This document shows positions 1 to 5,511 of a stretch of DNA of 5,548 nt, piece by piece. Source of the stretch: JBICHM01 sp043101835 (GTDB lineage: Bacteria > Planctomycetota > Phycisphaerae > Phycisphaerales > UBA1924); NCBI GenBank assembly GCA_043101835.1, contig JBICHM010000343.1, positions 1 to 5,548 on the forward strand, in the 5' to 3' direction. Within the stretch, counting starts at the first letter, position 1. The number at the start of each line of letters is the position of its first letter. The notes beneath the pieces were generated by a model, which worked only from the letters and a program-made list of their open reading frames with translations, was not told the DNA's origin and ran no database searches. The position numbers were made by a program, and so were the translations under genes.

Positions 1-605
1 GCGAAAAGGCCGAGATCGAGGCACGCGTTACTCAGATCCGCAACCAGATCGAAGAGACCACGTCGGACTACGACAAGGAGAAGCTGCAGGAGCGCCTCGC
101 GAAGCTCACCGGCGGCGTGGCGGTCATCAAGGTCGGCGCCCCGACCGAGACCGAGATGAAGGAGAAGAAGGACCGCGTCGACGACGCGCTCCACGCCACC
201 CGCGCCGCCGCGAAGGAGGGCTACGTGCCCGGCGGCGGCGTCGCGCTGCTCCGCAGCCAGCCGGCGATCGACGCCGCGCGCAAGAAGGCCAAGGGCGACG
301 AGAAACTGGGCTTCGACATCGTCTTCGCCGCCGTCGAGGCGCCGCTGAAGCAGATCGCGATCAACGCCGGCTTCGACGGCGACCTGGTGGCCGACAAGGT
401 GAAGAACTCGGCCGCGAGCATCGGCTTCAACGCCTCGACGCACGACTACACCGACCTCGTGAAGGCGGGCATCATCGACCCGGCGCTGGTGGCGAAGACG
501 GCCCTCGTGAACGCCGCGAGCGTGGCGGGCCTGATGCTGACGACCAGCGTGCTCATCGGCGAGCTGAAGGACAAGAAGGACGCCGAGACGGGCGCCGTGT
601 CCTGA
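1..605 (+). CDS. groEL: 60 kDa chaperonin GroEL, C-terminal part (5' end outside window)
   Basis: This is the last 200 residues of the chaperonin GroEL, the ATP-driven double-ring folding machine of the cytosol that works with GroES. The reading frame runs from base 3, before any start codon, so the gene is cut by the window edge at a point matching about residue 345 of the E. coli protein. The sequence covers the end of the apical domain, the descending intermediate helix and the second half of the equatorial domain. Visible hallmarks are TSDYDKEKLQERLAKL, GGVAVIKVGA, DDALHATRAA and PGGGVAL. The Asp just before ALHATR (codon 183-185) matches the ATP-hydrolysis residue D398 of E. coli, and the Asp in GIIDP (codon 477-479) matches the nucleotide-binding D495. 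After AASVAGLMLTT the protein ends in a short charged tail, DKKDAETGAVS, in place of the usual Gly-Gly-Met repeats. A dnaJ gene follows on the same strand after 110 bp. Confidence 0.97.
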   Translation, partial: EKAEIEARVTQIRNQIEETTSDYDKEKLQERLAKLTGGVAVIKVGAPTETEMKEKKDRVDDALHATRAAAKEGYVPGGGVALLRSQPAIDAARKKAKGDEKLGFDIVFAAVEAPLKQIAINAGFDGDLVADKVKNSAASIGFNASTHDYTDLVKAGIIDPALVAKTALVNAASVAGLMLTTSVLIGELKDKKDAETGAVS

Positions 606-651
606 CCGCAGCCGGTTCACCGGGCGATGACAGCCCGGATTCCAAATAGCG

Positions 652-684
652 CCGGGCCTGCGGGAAGCCGCGGGCCCGGTCTTT
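652..684 (+). terminator. Hairpin between groEL and dnaJ, likely intrinsic terminator or attenuator
   Basis: Bases 652-663 pair with 668-679 to form a 12-bp stem (eleven Watson-Crick pairs and one T-G wobble) around a GAAG loop. The run TCTTT follows at 680-684. The stem is almost all G and C. It lies 46 bp after the groEL stop and 31 bp before the dnaJ start. A strong stem followed by a T-rich tail is the layout of a rho-independent terminator, but the tail is short, so partial read-through into dnaJ is possible. It could equally act as an mRNA stability or processing element. Confidence 0.6.
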
Positions 685-715
685 GCAGAGAGCCTGACAC
701 GCGACGCGAGCAGCC

Positions 716-1879
716 ATGCCCACCACGCGCGACTACTACGAAATCCTCGGCGTCGAGAAGACCGCTTCCGACGACGAGATCAAGCGCGCGTACCGGCGCC
801 TCGCGATGAAGCACCACCCGGACCGCAACCCCGGCGACGCCGAGGCCGAGGTGAAGTTCAAGGAGTGCGCCGAGGCCTACGAGGTGCTCTCCGACGCCGA
901 CAAGCGCGCCCGCTACGACCAGTTCGGGCACGAGGGTCTGCGCGGCGCCGGCGGGCCGGCCACCCACGACTTCAGCCGCATGAATGTCGACGACATCTTC
1001 TCGATGTTCAACGACATCTTCGGCGGTGGCGGCGGCTTCGGCGGGCGCGCGGGGCGCGGCAGGCGCCAGGGCGTCGCGCGCGGGTACGACCTCGAGACGG
1101 AAGTCGTCATCACGCTCGACGATGTCCTGAAGGGCTGCGAGCGCGATGTCGAGTTCACGCGCCTCGATGTGTGCGAGACCTGCACCGGCTCCGGCGCCGA
1201 GCCCGGCACCGAGCCGGTCACCTGCCCGACCTGCCAGGGGCAGGGGCGCGTCATGCAGGCGGGGCTGGGCGGCATGTTCCGCATCGCCACCGCGTGCCCG
1301 AACTGCGCCGGCAGCGGGCAGGTCGTGAAGGATCCGTGCAAGTCGTGCCGCGGGCGCGGTCGCGTGCCGCTGAAGCGCGACATCAGCGTGAAGATCCCGC
1401 CGGGCGTGCACTCGGGCCAGGCGGTGCGCGTGCGCGAGGAGGGCGAGCCGCCGCCGCCGGAGGCGTCGCCCGCCGGCGAGGGCGTGCGGGGCGACCTGCA
1501 TGTCGTCGTGCGCGTGAAGGACCACAAGGCCTTCGGGCGCGACCACGACGACCTGGTCGTCGAGATGCCGATCTCCTTCACCCAGGCGGCGCTCGGCGCG
1601 GAGATCGAGATCCCGACACTCGATGAAGAGAAGGCGACCTTGAAGGTGAGCCCCGGCACGCAGCACGGCTCCGTGGTGCGCGTGCCCGGGCGCGGGCTGC
1701 CGAATCTCCGCACGCAGAAGCGGGGCGACATCGTCGTTCGCATCGGTGTCGAGATTCCCCGCAAGCTGACCGACAAGCAGCGCGAGCTGCTGCGTGAATA
1801 CGCTGAGACCGAAGAGAAAGCCGTGATGCCCGGCGCACAGGGCTTCTGGAAGAAGATGCGCGACGCCTTCGGCGCCTGA
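716..1879 (+). CDS. dnaJ: Chaperone protein DnaJ (type I Hsp40)
   Basis: DnaJ (387 aa) delivers unfolded clients to DnaK (Hsp70) in the cytosol and stimulates its ATPase. All parts of a type I family member are present. The J domain spans residues 5-70, with HPD at 34-36, the motif that contacts DnaK. A Gly/Phe-rich linker follows (about 72-122, with IFGGGGGFGG). The zinc domain has four CxxCxGxG repeats starting at C153, C170, C194 and C208. Two C-terminal beta-sandwich domains (about 217-350) bind clients, and the end (GFWKKMRDAFG) matches the dimerization segment of other DnaJ proteins. Length is ordinary. A Pro-rich stretch (PPPPEASPAGEG, from 245) lies in the first C-terminal domain and looks slightly longer than in E. 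coli. The ATG at 716 is chosen because DYYEILGV follows at once; the upstream ribosome-binding site is weak. grpE begins 38 bp downstream. Confidence 0.98.
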   Translation: MPTTRDYYEILGVEKTASDDEIKRAYRRLAMKHHPDRNPGDAEAEVKFKECAEAYEVLSDADKRARYDQFGHEGLRGAGGPATHDFSRMNVDDIFSMFNDIFGGGGGFGGRAGRGRRQGVARGYDLETEVVITLDDVLKGCERDVEFTRLDVCETCTGSGAEPGTEPVTCPTCQGQGRVMQAGLGGMFRIATACPNCAGSGQVVKDPCKSCRGRGRVPLKRDISVKIPPGVHSGQAVRVREEGEPPPPEASPAGEGVRGDLHVVVRVKDHKAFGRDHDDLVVEMPISFTQAALGAEIEIPTLDEEKATLKVSPGTQHGSVVRVPGRGLPNLRTQKRGDIVVRIGVEIPRKLTDKQRELLREYAETEEKAVMPGAQGFWKKMRDAFGA

Positions 1880-1917
1880 CGCGCCCGGACCCGACGACCC
1901 TCCAAGAATCACACGCC

Positions 1918-2493
1918 ATGCCCCGCAAGCGCGACCAGCACGACGAGACCGACGACCAGCGCGACAGCGCCAGCGCCGTCGATGCGCAGGAGGAACTCGC
2001 GGACGAGCTCGCGGCCCTGCGCAACGACATCGCCGCCGCGGAGGACCGCTACACGCGGGCGCTGGCGGACTTCCCGAACTCCCAGCGCCGTGCGCTCGCC
2101 AACGAGTCGCAGGCGCGCGACGAGGGCGCCTCGACGGTCGTCAAGAGCGTGCTGCCGGTGCTCGACCACTTCGACCTCGCGCTCGGGCAGGATCCGGAGA
2201 AGGCGTCGGCCGCGAGCATTCTCGAGGGCGTGAAGCTCATCAAGGGCGAGCTGCTCCGCACGCTCGCCGGCCACGGCGTGAGCGTGATCGAACCGACCGC
2301 CGGCGAGGAGCTCGACCACCACCGCCACGAGGCGGTCGGCCAGATGAGTGTTGAAGACCTCGACGCCGGTCGCATCGCCACCTGCCTGCAGGCCGGGTAC
2401 CGCGTCGGCGATCGCGTGCTGCGTCCCGCCAAGGTGATGGTGGTCGCCCCGGGCGCCGAGACACAGGACACAGACTCCGCCGAGGCGGAGTGA
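1918..2493 (+). CDS. grpE: GrpE, nucleotide-exchange factor for DnaK
   Basis: GrpE (191 aa) is a dimeric cochaperone that opens the DnaK nucleotide-binding domain so that ADP leaves, completing the DnaK-DnaJ cycle; it also acts as a thermosensor in some bacteria. The first 25 residues are charged and probably disordered. Residues about 25-75 form the long dimer helix, including RYTRALADFPNSQRR, the counterpart of the usual YxRxxADFxNxxRR. Residues 76-116 make the helical bundle (VLPVLDHFDLAL). Residues about 117-178 form the beta wing that touches DnaK, with HEAVGQ at 137-142 and GYRVGDRVLRPAKVMV at 160-175. A short acidic tail ends the protein. Length is typical. No good Shine-Dalgarno sequence precedes the ATG, so translation may depend on ribosomes arriving from dnaJ 38 bp upstream. 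The pairing with dnaJ fits shared function; dnaK itself is not in the window. Confidence 0.96.
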   Translation: MPRKRDQHDETDDQRDSASAVDAQEELADELAALRNDIAAAEDRYTRALADFPNSQRRALANESQARDEGASTVVKSVLPVLDHFDLALGQDPEKASAASILEGVKLIKGELLRTLAGHGVSVIEPTAGEELDHHRHEAVGQMSVEDLDAGRIATCLQAGYRVGDRVLRPAKVMVVAPGAETQDTDSAEAE

Positions 2494-2495
2494 AC

Positions 2496-2500
2496 GAGGG
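2496..2500 (+). promoter_or_regulatory. Ribosome-binding site of the FmdB-like gene
   Basis: GAGGG lies 8 nt before the ATG at 2509 and directly after the grpE stop (2491-2493). It is the clearest Shine-Dalgarno-like sequence in the window and supports this start codon. Its position suggests coupled translation from grpE. Confidence 0.55.
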
Positions 2501-2508
2501 TCAGCCGT

Positions 2509-2820
2509 ATGCCCACCTACGACTATCGCTGCAACAACTGCGGGCACGAGTTCGAGCTGTTCCAGCAGATGCGCGACAAGCCGAAGAAGAAGTGCCCCGA
2601 GTGCGCCAAGAACGCGCTCGAGCGCCTCATCGGCCTCGGCGCCGGCGTGCTCTTCAAGGGCTCGGGCTTTTACGAGACCGACTACCGCTCCCAGTCCTAC
2701 AAGAAGGGCGCGGAGGCGGACAAGAAGTCCTCGAGCGACGCCGCCGGCTCGTGCGCGTGCGGGAAGAAGTCCGCGGGCGAGTGCGCGTCGGCGAAGAAGT
2801 CGGCGAAGGCGGCGGACTGA
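2509..2820 (+). CDS. FmdB-family zinc-ribbon protein with Lys/Cys-rich tail
   Basis: This small protein (103 aa) belongs to the FmdB-type putative regulatory protein family (CxxC_CxxC_SSSS). The family is named after a protein linked to formamidase and amidase regulation, but its general role is not settled. The start MPTYDYRCNNCGHEFE is nearly diagnostic. C8 and C11 with C29 and C32 form a four-cysteine zinc ribbon, followed by the family segment GVLFKGSGFYETDYR (47-60). From about residue 64 the protein becomes a low-complexity Lys/Ser/Ala tail with three further cysteines (C82, C84, C92), which could hold a second metal or be redox-active; this is inference. It begins 15 bp after the grpE stop and is probably cotranscribed with grpE. 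Such proteins are often found near housekeeping genes, so the link to chaperone function is only contextual. Confidence 0.9.
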   Translation: MPTYDYRCNNCGHEFELFQQMRDKPKKKCPECAKNALERLIGLGAGVLFKGSGFYETDYRSQSYKKGAEADKKSSSDAAGSCACGKKSAGECASAKKSAKAAD

Positions 2821-2858
2821 TCGAATCCGCAGTGTGTCACGGCGAGCGAGCTCGCTGT

Positions 2859-2913
2859 GTCTCCTCCCCCGGCTCGCCGGGGGAGGTGTCCGCGCGCGCG
2901 GACGGAGGGGGCT
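2859..2913 (+). repeat. Double-hairpin palindromic repeat, copy A
   Basis: The element contains two adjacent hairpins. The first pairs 2863-2873 with 2876-2886, eleven perfect pairs with the arm CCTCCCCCGGC. The second is a perfect 16-base palindrome at 2888-2903 (GTCCGCGC and GCGCGGAC). GGAGGGGGCT closes the element. The same ordered parts occur on the opposite strand at 3036-3088. The first 13 bases and the last 13 bases are identical in both copies, while the hairpin interiors differ. It resembles the short REP-like palindromes scattered between genes in many GC-rich bacteria; that comparison is from memory and no family name is assigned. Confidence 0.75.
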
Positions 2914-3035
2914 TCCTGTCCTCCCGGCCTCATCGCGCGGTGAACTCACAGCCCACAGGAAGAGACTCGATCGGGTCGAGCCGGCGATCGGTGCGCTGTC
3001 GTGTCGAGGAGGGTTGTAGTGGTCGGAGAAGGGGG

Positions 3036-3088
3036 AGCCCCCTCCGTCGCCTTCGGCGACACCTCCTCCGCACGGCGGGGGAGGAGAC
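3036..3088 (-). repeat. Double-hairpin palindromic repeat, copy B (inverted)
   Basis: Read on the minus strand, this copy begins GTCTCCTCCCCCG and ends GACGGAGGGGGCT, as copy A does. Its first hairpin (3062-3084) has 10-base arms with one mismatch and a 3-nt loop. Its second (3046-3060) has six perfect pairs, GTCGCC with GGCGAC, around a 3-nt loop. Just beyond it, GGGGG at 3031-3035 can pair with CCCCC at 3038-3042. It ends 6 bp after the stop of the minus-strand membrane-protein gene, as seen in that gene's direction, so it would lie in the 3' end of that transcript. Confidence 0.75.
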
Positions 3089-3094
3089 AGGTCG

Positions 3095-4330
3095 CTATTC
3101 GATCGGCGGCGCGCCGAACCCGCGATCCATCCACGCCGCGGCGCCCTGGCGGATGGGGGCGGCCATCTCGATCACGATCGCGCTGACGACCAGCCCCGCG
3201 CCGAGGCTGGCGGGCAGGGCGCCGGCGTAGACGAGCGCCATCGCGGCGCCGCACTGCGTCATGCCGACGCCGCTCTCGAGGACTGCGCCGGAGCGCCGCC
3301 ACGCTTCGCTCCGCGCCGGTTCGTCGCCGAAGAACCGCCACGGGATCCACGCGCCGATCCACCGGCCGTCGTGATGGAGGATCGCGCTCGCGATGGCGCC
3401 GATCCAGAAGAGGCGGTCGGCGAGCAGCGCCGTCGGGTCGAGGCGCACGACGAGCACGGCGACAACGAGGGGCGCAACGCCGACGAATGCAACGGCTTCT
3501 GCGCGCCGGCGCGCCGGGCCGGAAACAGCAACGAGCAGCGGCGCGACCAGTGAGAGCGCGACACCGATGAGCACGCTCGTTGCGAGCAGGCCGCCACGCG
3601 CGCCGCCCGCGACGAGCGCGCTGCCGACGAGCTCCGCGACGACGGCGCTCTGCCCGACGCGCCGGTTGCGCCCGGCCGGGGCGAGAAGGAAGCGTCCGGA
3701 GAGCGCGGTGCCGCCCACCGCGCCCGCGGCGCCGAAGGCGAGCGCCTCGCGCACGTCGAGCGGCGCGAAAAGGAACGCGACGGCGCCGGCGGAGACGGTC
3801 GCGACAACCACGCTCGAGAGGCCCGCGGCGATGGCGAGGTCGCCGTCGGCGTCCGGCGCGCCGCCGCCCCGCCGGCCGACAGCGAGGCCGGCGACGATCA
3901 TCGCGAGCACAAATGCCCCGGCGCCAACGCCGGCGATCGCCAGAGCATGATTTGAGCGCGCCTCCGCGAGCGCCGCTTCGAGCGGGGCGCGCTCGAGAGC
4001 GTGCTGGGCCACCTGCTCCTCGATGGCGACAGGCGTGATGTCGACAGCGCGGAGCGCTGCGATGTCGGCCTGCTGGCGCGAGACGAGGGCATGAAGCGCA
4101 TCGCGCTGCGCCGCGCCGCCGAGGAACCATCGCTCGTAGTGGTCTGGCGCGGCCTGACCGAGGACCGCGGCGCCGAGCAGCAATCCCGCCGCCGCGCCGC
4201 CAAGAATGCCGGCGGCGCGGACGCCTCCCACGACGCCGGCCATCGCGAGGATCTTCGCGAGCAGGGCCCCGAGTCCCGCGAGTGCGAGGCAGGCGACAGC
4301 GACGGTCGCGATGTCGGGCAGTGCGGTCAC
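3095..4330 (-). CDS. Divergent CPA2-type cation/proton antiporter-like membrane protein
   Basis: This 411-residue protein is mostly hydrophobic, with about ten likely membrane helices, so it sits in the inner membrane. I read it as a distant member of the CPA2 Na+/H+ exchanger family. Residues 212-236 follow the family pattern RxLxxxGxxxxRVGQxAxxAxxxDDVxG, but with Ala232-Glu233 in place of the ion-binding Asp-Asp. The segment GRWIGA (322-327) matches GKxxGA, with Arg323 for the Lys of electrogenic members. Residues 354-372 (GVGMTQCGAAMALVYAGAL) match GLGMLPRGEVALVLA. Where helix 3 is expected, residues 61-128 are charged and helical instead. The start is GTG (4328-4330), chosen because the first membrane helix follows at about residue 8; the stop is TAG. 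It is transcribed divergently from lgt. Activity and substrate are unknown; it could be a transporter with altered coupling or a non-transporting relative. The assignment rests on by-eye alignment. Confidence 0.6.
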   Translation of the reverse strand: MTALPDIATVAVACLALAGLGALLAKILAMAGVVGGVRAAGILGGAAAGLLLGAAVLGQAAPDHYERWFLGGAAQRDALHALVSRQQADIAALRAVDITPVAIEEQVAQHALERAPLEAALAEARSNHALAIAGVGAGAFVLAMIVAGLAVGRRGGGAPDADGDLAIAAGLSSVVVATVSAGAVAFLFAPLDVREALAFGAAGAVGGTALSGRFLLAPAGRNRRVGQSAVVAELVGSALVAGGARGGLLATSVLIGVALSLVAPLLVAVSGPARRRAEAVAFVGVAPLVVAVLVVRLDPTALLADRLFWIGAIASAILHHDGRWIGAWIPWRFFGDEPARSEAWRRSGAVLESGVGMTQCGAAMALVYAGALPASLGAGLVVSAIVIEMAAPIRQGAAAWMDRGFGAPPIE

Positions 4331-4389
4331 GGGCGCAGTGTACGACGCGCGGCCATCGCGTTGCGCCCGGGTCTGCTACCCTCCCGCGC
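4331..4389. promoter_or_regulatory. Divergent promoter region with two leaderless-type starts
   Basis: This 59-bp gap separates two GTG starts facing away from each other. On the plus strand, TGC-TACCCT (hexamer 4377-4382, an extended -10 pattern) ends 7 nt before the lgt GTG. On the minus strand, TACACT (4342-4337) ends 6 nt before the other GTG. Each would place the transcription start at or next to the start codon. No Shine-Dalgarno sequence is visible on either side, and no convincing -35 box is seen. The TAnnnT pattern is short, so chance is possible. Confidence 0.4.
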
Positions 4390-5511
4390 GTGACGACGCT
4401 CGGCGCCTGGCTGCACACCTGGGATCCCTTCGCCATCCGCTTCGCGGGAGATTTCGGCCTGCGCTGGTACGGGCTTTCCTATATCGCCGGCTTCGTGTGC
4501 GCGTGGCTGCTCCTGTCGCTGCTCGCGAAACGGGGGCGCATCGCGATTGCGCCCGAGCGCGTGCCGGACGCCATCTTCACGCTCATCCTCGGCGTGCTCG
4601 TGGGCGGGCGCCTGGGCTACATCGCCTTCTATCAGCCGTCGCTGCTGTGGACGGTGTACGACCATGCGCCGTGGTGGGGGGCGCTCGCGATCACCGAGGG
4701 CGGAATGGCGAGCCACGGCGGGATCCTCGGCGTGATCCTCGCGTCGTGGTGGATCGCGCGGCGCGAGAAAGCGCCGGCGATGCACATCCTCGATTGCGTG
4801 GCCTTCGCGGCGCCGATCGGCCTGGGGCTCGGGCGCATCGCGAACTTCATCAACGGCGAGTTGCTCGGACGCATTGTCGCGATGCCCGGCGAGCCGGCGC
4901 CGTGGTGGGCCGTGCGCTACCCGCAGGAGTTGCTGACCGGTGCACAGCCGGGCGTCGGCCATCGGCCGGCGCTCGCCCCGGAGCAGGAGGTCGCGCTGCA
5001 GAGCCTGCTCGATCGCGCCCGCCCGCCGTCGATGCTGGATTCGGCGACGGATCTCGGCGCGTACTACGAACAGGCCGATGCGCTGGTGCGCGAGGTGCAG
5101 CGTCGCACGCCGGAGTTCGTGGAGGGTGTGGCGCCGCTGCTGAGCGCGCGCCATCCGAGCCAGCTGTACCAGGCGCTCGCCGAGGGGCTGATCCTCGGGC
5201 TGGCGCTGGTGTGGATCTGGCGGAAGCCGCGCACGCCCGGGGTGATCGGGGCGTGGTTCCTGATCATCTACGGCGTTCTTCGGATCCTGACGGAGTTTGT
5301 GCGTCTGCCCGATGACCACCTGCAGGTGCAGCGCATCGCGGGGCTGAGCCGCGGGCAGTGGCTGAGCGTGGCGATGATCGCCGGCGGCGCGGTGGTGCTG
5401 GCGATTGTGTGCAGGCGCGGCGCGCCGCCGATGGGCGGCTGGGCGGGCGCCAAAGACGCTTCAGCACCGTCAGGATCGGATGCGGGAGCGTCGGTCAGCC
5501 GAGCGACTTGA
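4390..5511 (+). CDS. lgt: Phosphatidylglycerol-prolipoprotein diacylglyceryl transferase (Lgt)
   Basis: Lgt transfers diacylglycerol from phosphatidylglycerol to the lipobox cysteine of prolipoproteins, the first step of lipoprotein maturation in the inner membrane. Key residues are present: Y27 in RWYGL, H109-G110 in SHGG, R149 and N152 in the signature GRIANFINGELLGR (148-161), RHPSQLY (254-260), and Y294 and R298 in IIYGVLRILTEF. These match E. coli Y26, H103, R143, N146, Y235 and R239. About seven membrane helices are predicted by eye. At 373 residues it is longer than the usual 260-290. Most of the excess is a hydrophilic insert (about 165-252) before RHPSQLY; the rest is a low-complexity tail from about 344. 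The GTG at 4390 is chosen because GAWLHTWDPFAIRF, the usual Lgt beginning, follows directly and no other start lies nearby. The end overlaps a convergent gene by 17 bp. Confidence 0.96.
   Translation: MTTLGAWLHTWDPFAIRFAGDFGLRWYGLSYIAGFVCAWLLLSLLAKRGRIAIAPERVPDAIFTLILGVLVGGRLGYIAFYQPSLLWTVYDHAPWWGALAITEGGMASHGGILGVILASWWIARREKAPAMHILDCVAFAAPIGLGLGRIANFINGELLGRIVAMPGEPAPWWAVRYPQELLTGAQPGVGHRPALAPEQEVALQSLLDRARPPSMLDSATDLGAYYEQADALVREVQRRTPEFVEGVAPLLSARHPSQLYQALAEGLILGLALVWIWRKPRTPGVIGAWFLIIYGVLRILTEFVRLPDDHLQVQRIAGLSRGQWLSVAMIAGGAVVLAIVCRRGAPPMGGWAGAKDASAPSGSDAGASVSRAT

Larger units (their letters stand above)
2821..3094. other. Intergenic region between convergent genes, rich in palindromes
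   Basis: No believable gene lies here. Open frames crossing it have no family resemblance and are by-products of high GC. From left to right it holds a 12-bp perfect palindrome (AGCGAGCTCGCT, 2845-2856), repeat copy A (2859-2913), an 8-bp inverted repeat (CTTCCTGT at 2912-2919 against ACAGGAAG at 2955-2962), a short hairpin (CTCGA at 2966-2970 against TCGAG at 2976-2980) and repeat copy B (3036-3088). Both flanking genes end into this region, so it is a natural place for transcription to stop, but no T-tract typical of intrinsic terminators is visible on either strand. Confidence 0.7.

Noticed and set aside
617..1912. A 431-codon open frame on the minus strand opposite dnaJ
   Set aside because: It is the mirror of a strongly conserved dnaJ in GC-rich DNA. 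Its translation is low-complexity Ala/Arg/Leu/His with no family motif.
2888..2903. The alternating CG tract as a Z-DNA or methylation hotspot
   Set aside because: It is short and fully explained as the second stem of repeat copy A; copy B keeps the stem without the alternation.
2821..3094. The paired inverted repeats as ends of a small transposable element or as a CRISPR-like array
   Set aside because: Only two copies exist, in opposite orientation, with about 120 bp of non-coding DNA between them. No target-site duplication, transposase or regular spacers are visible.
2490..3230. A 246-codon plus-strand open frame spanning the fmdB-like gene and the gap after it
   Set aside because: It overlaps a recognisable zinc-ribbon gene in another frame and continues through the palindromic repeats; the protein is Arg-rich and shows no motif.
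4327..4356. A 9-codon minus-strand frame (MAARRTLRP) whose stop overlaps the GTG of the membrane-protein gene
   Set aside because: It could be a coupled leader peptide, but it has no ribosome-binding site, and the candidate -10 box lies within it, so both readings cannot hold. Such short frames are common by chance.
2946..4436. A 496-codon open frame on the minus strand, in another frame over the membrane-protein gene
   Set aside because: The translation is mostly Arg, Ala and Pro, typical of an out-of-frame read of GC-rich codons. The overlapping frame gives clear membrane helices and family motifs.
4206..5315. A 369-codon plus-strand open frame overlapping lgt
   Set aside because: Lgt signatures are all in the other frame. 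This one is Arg/Ala-rich with no recognisable domain.
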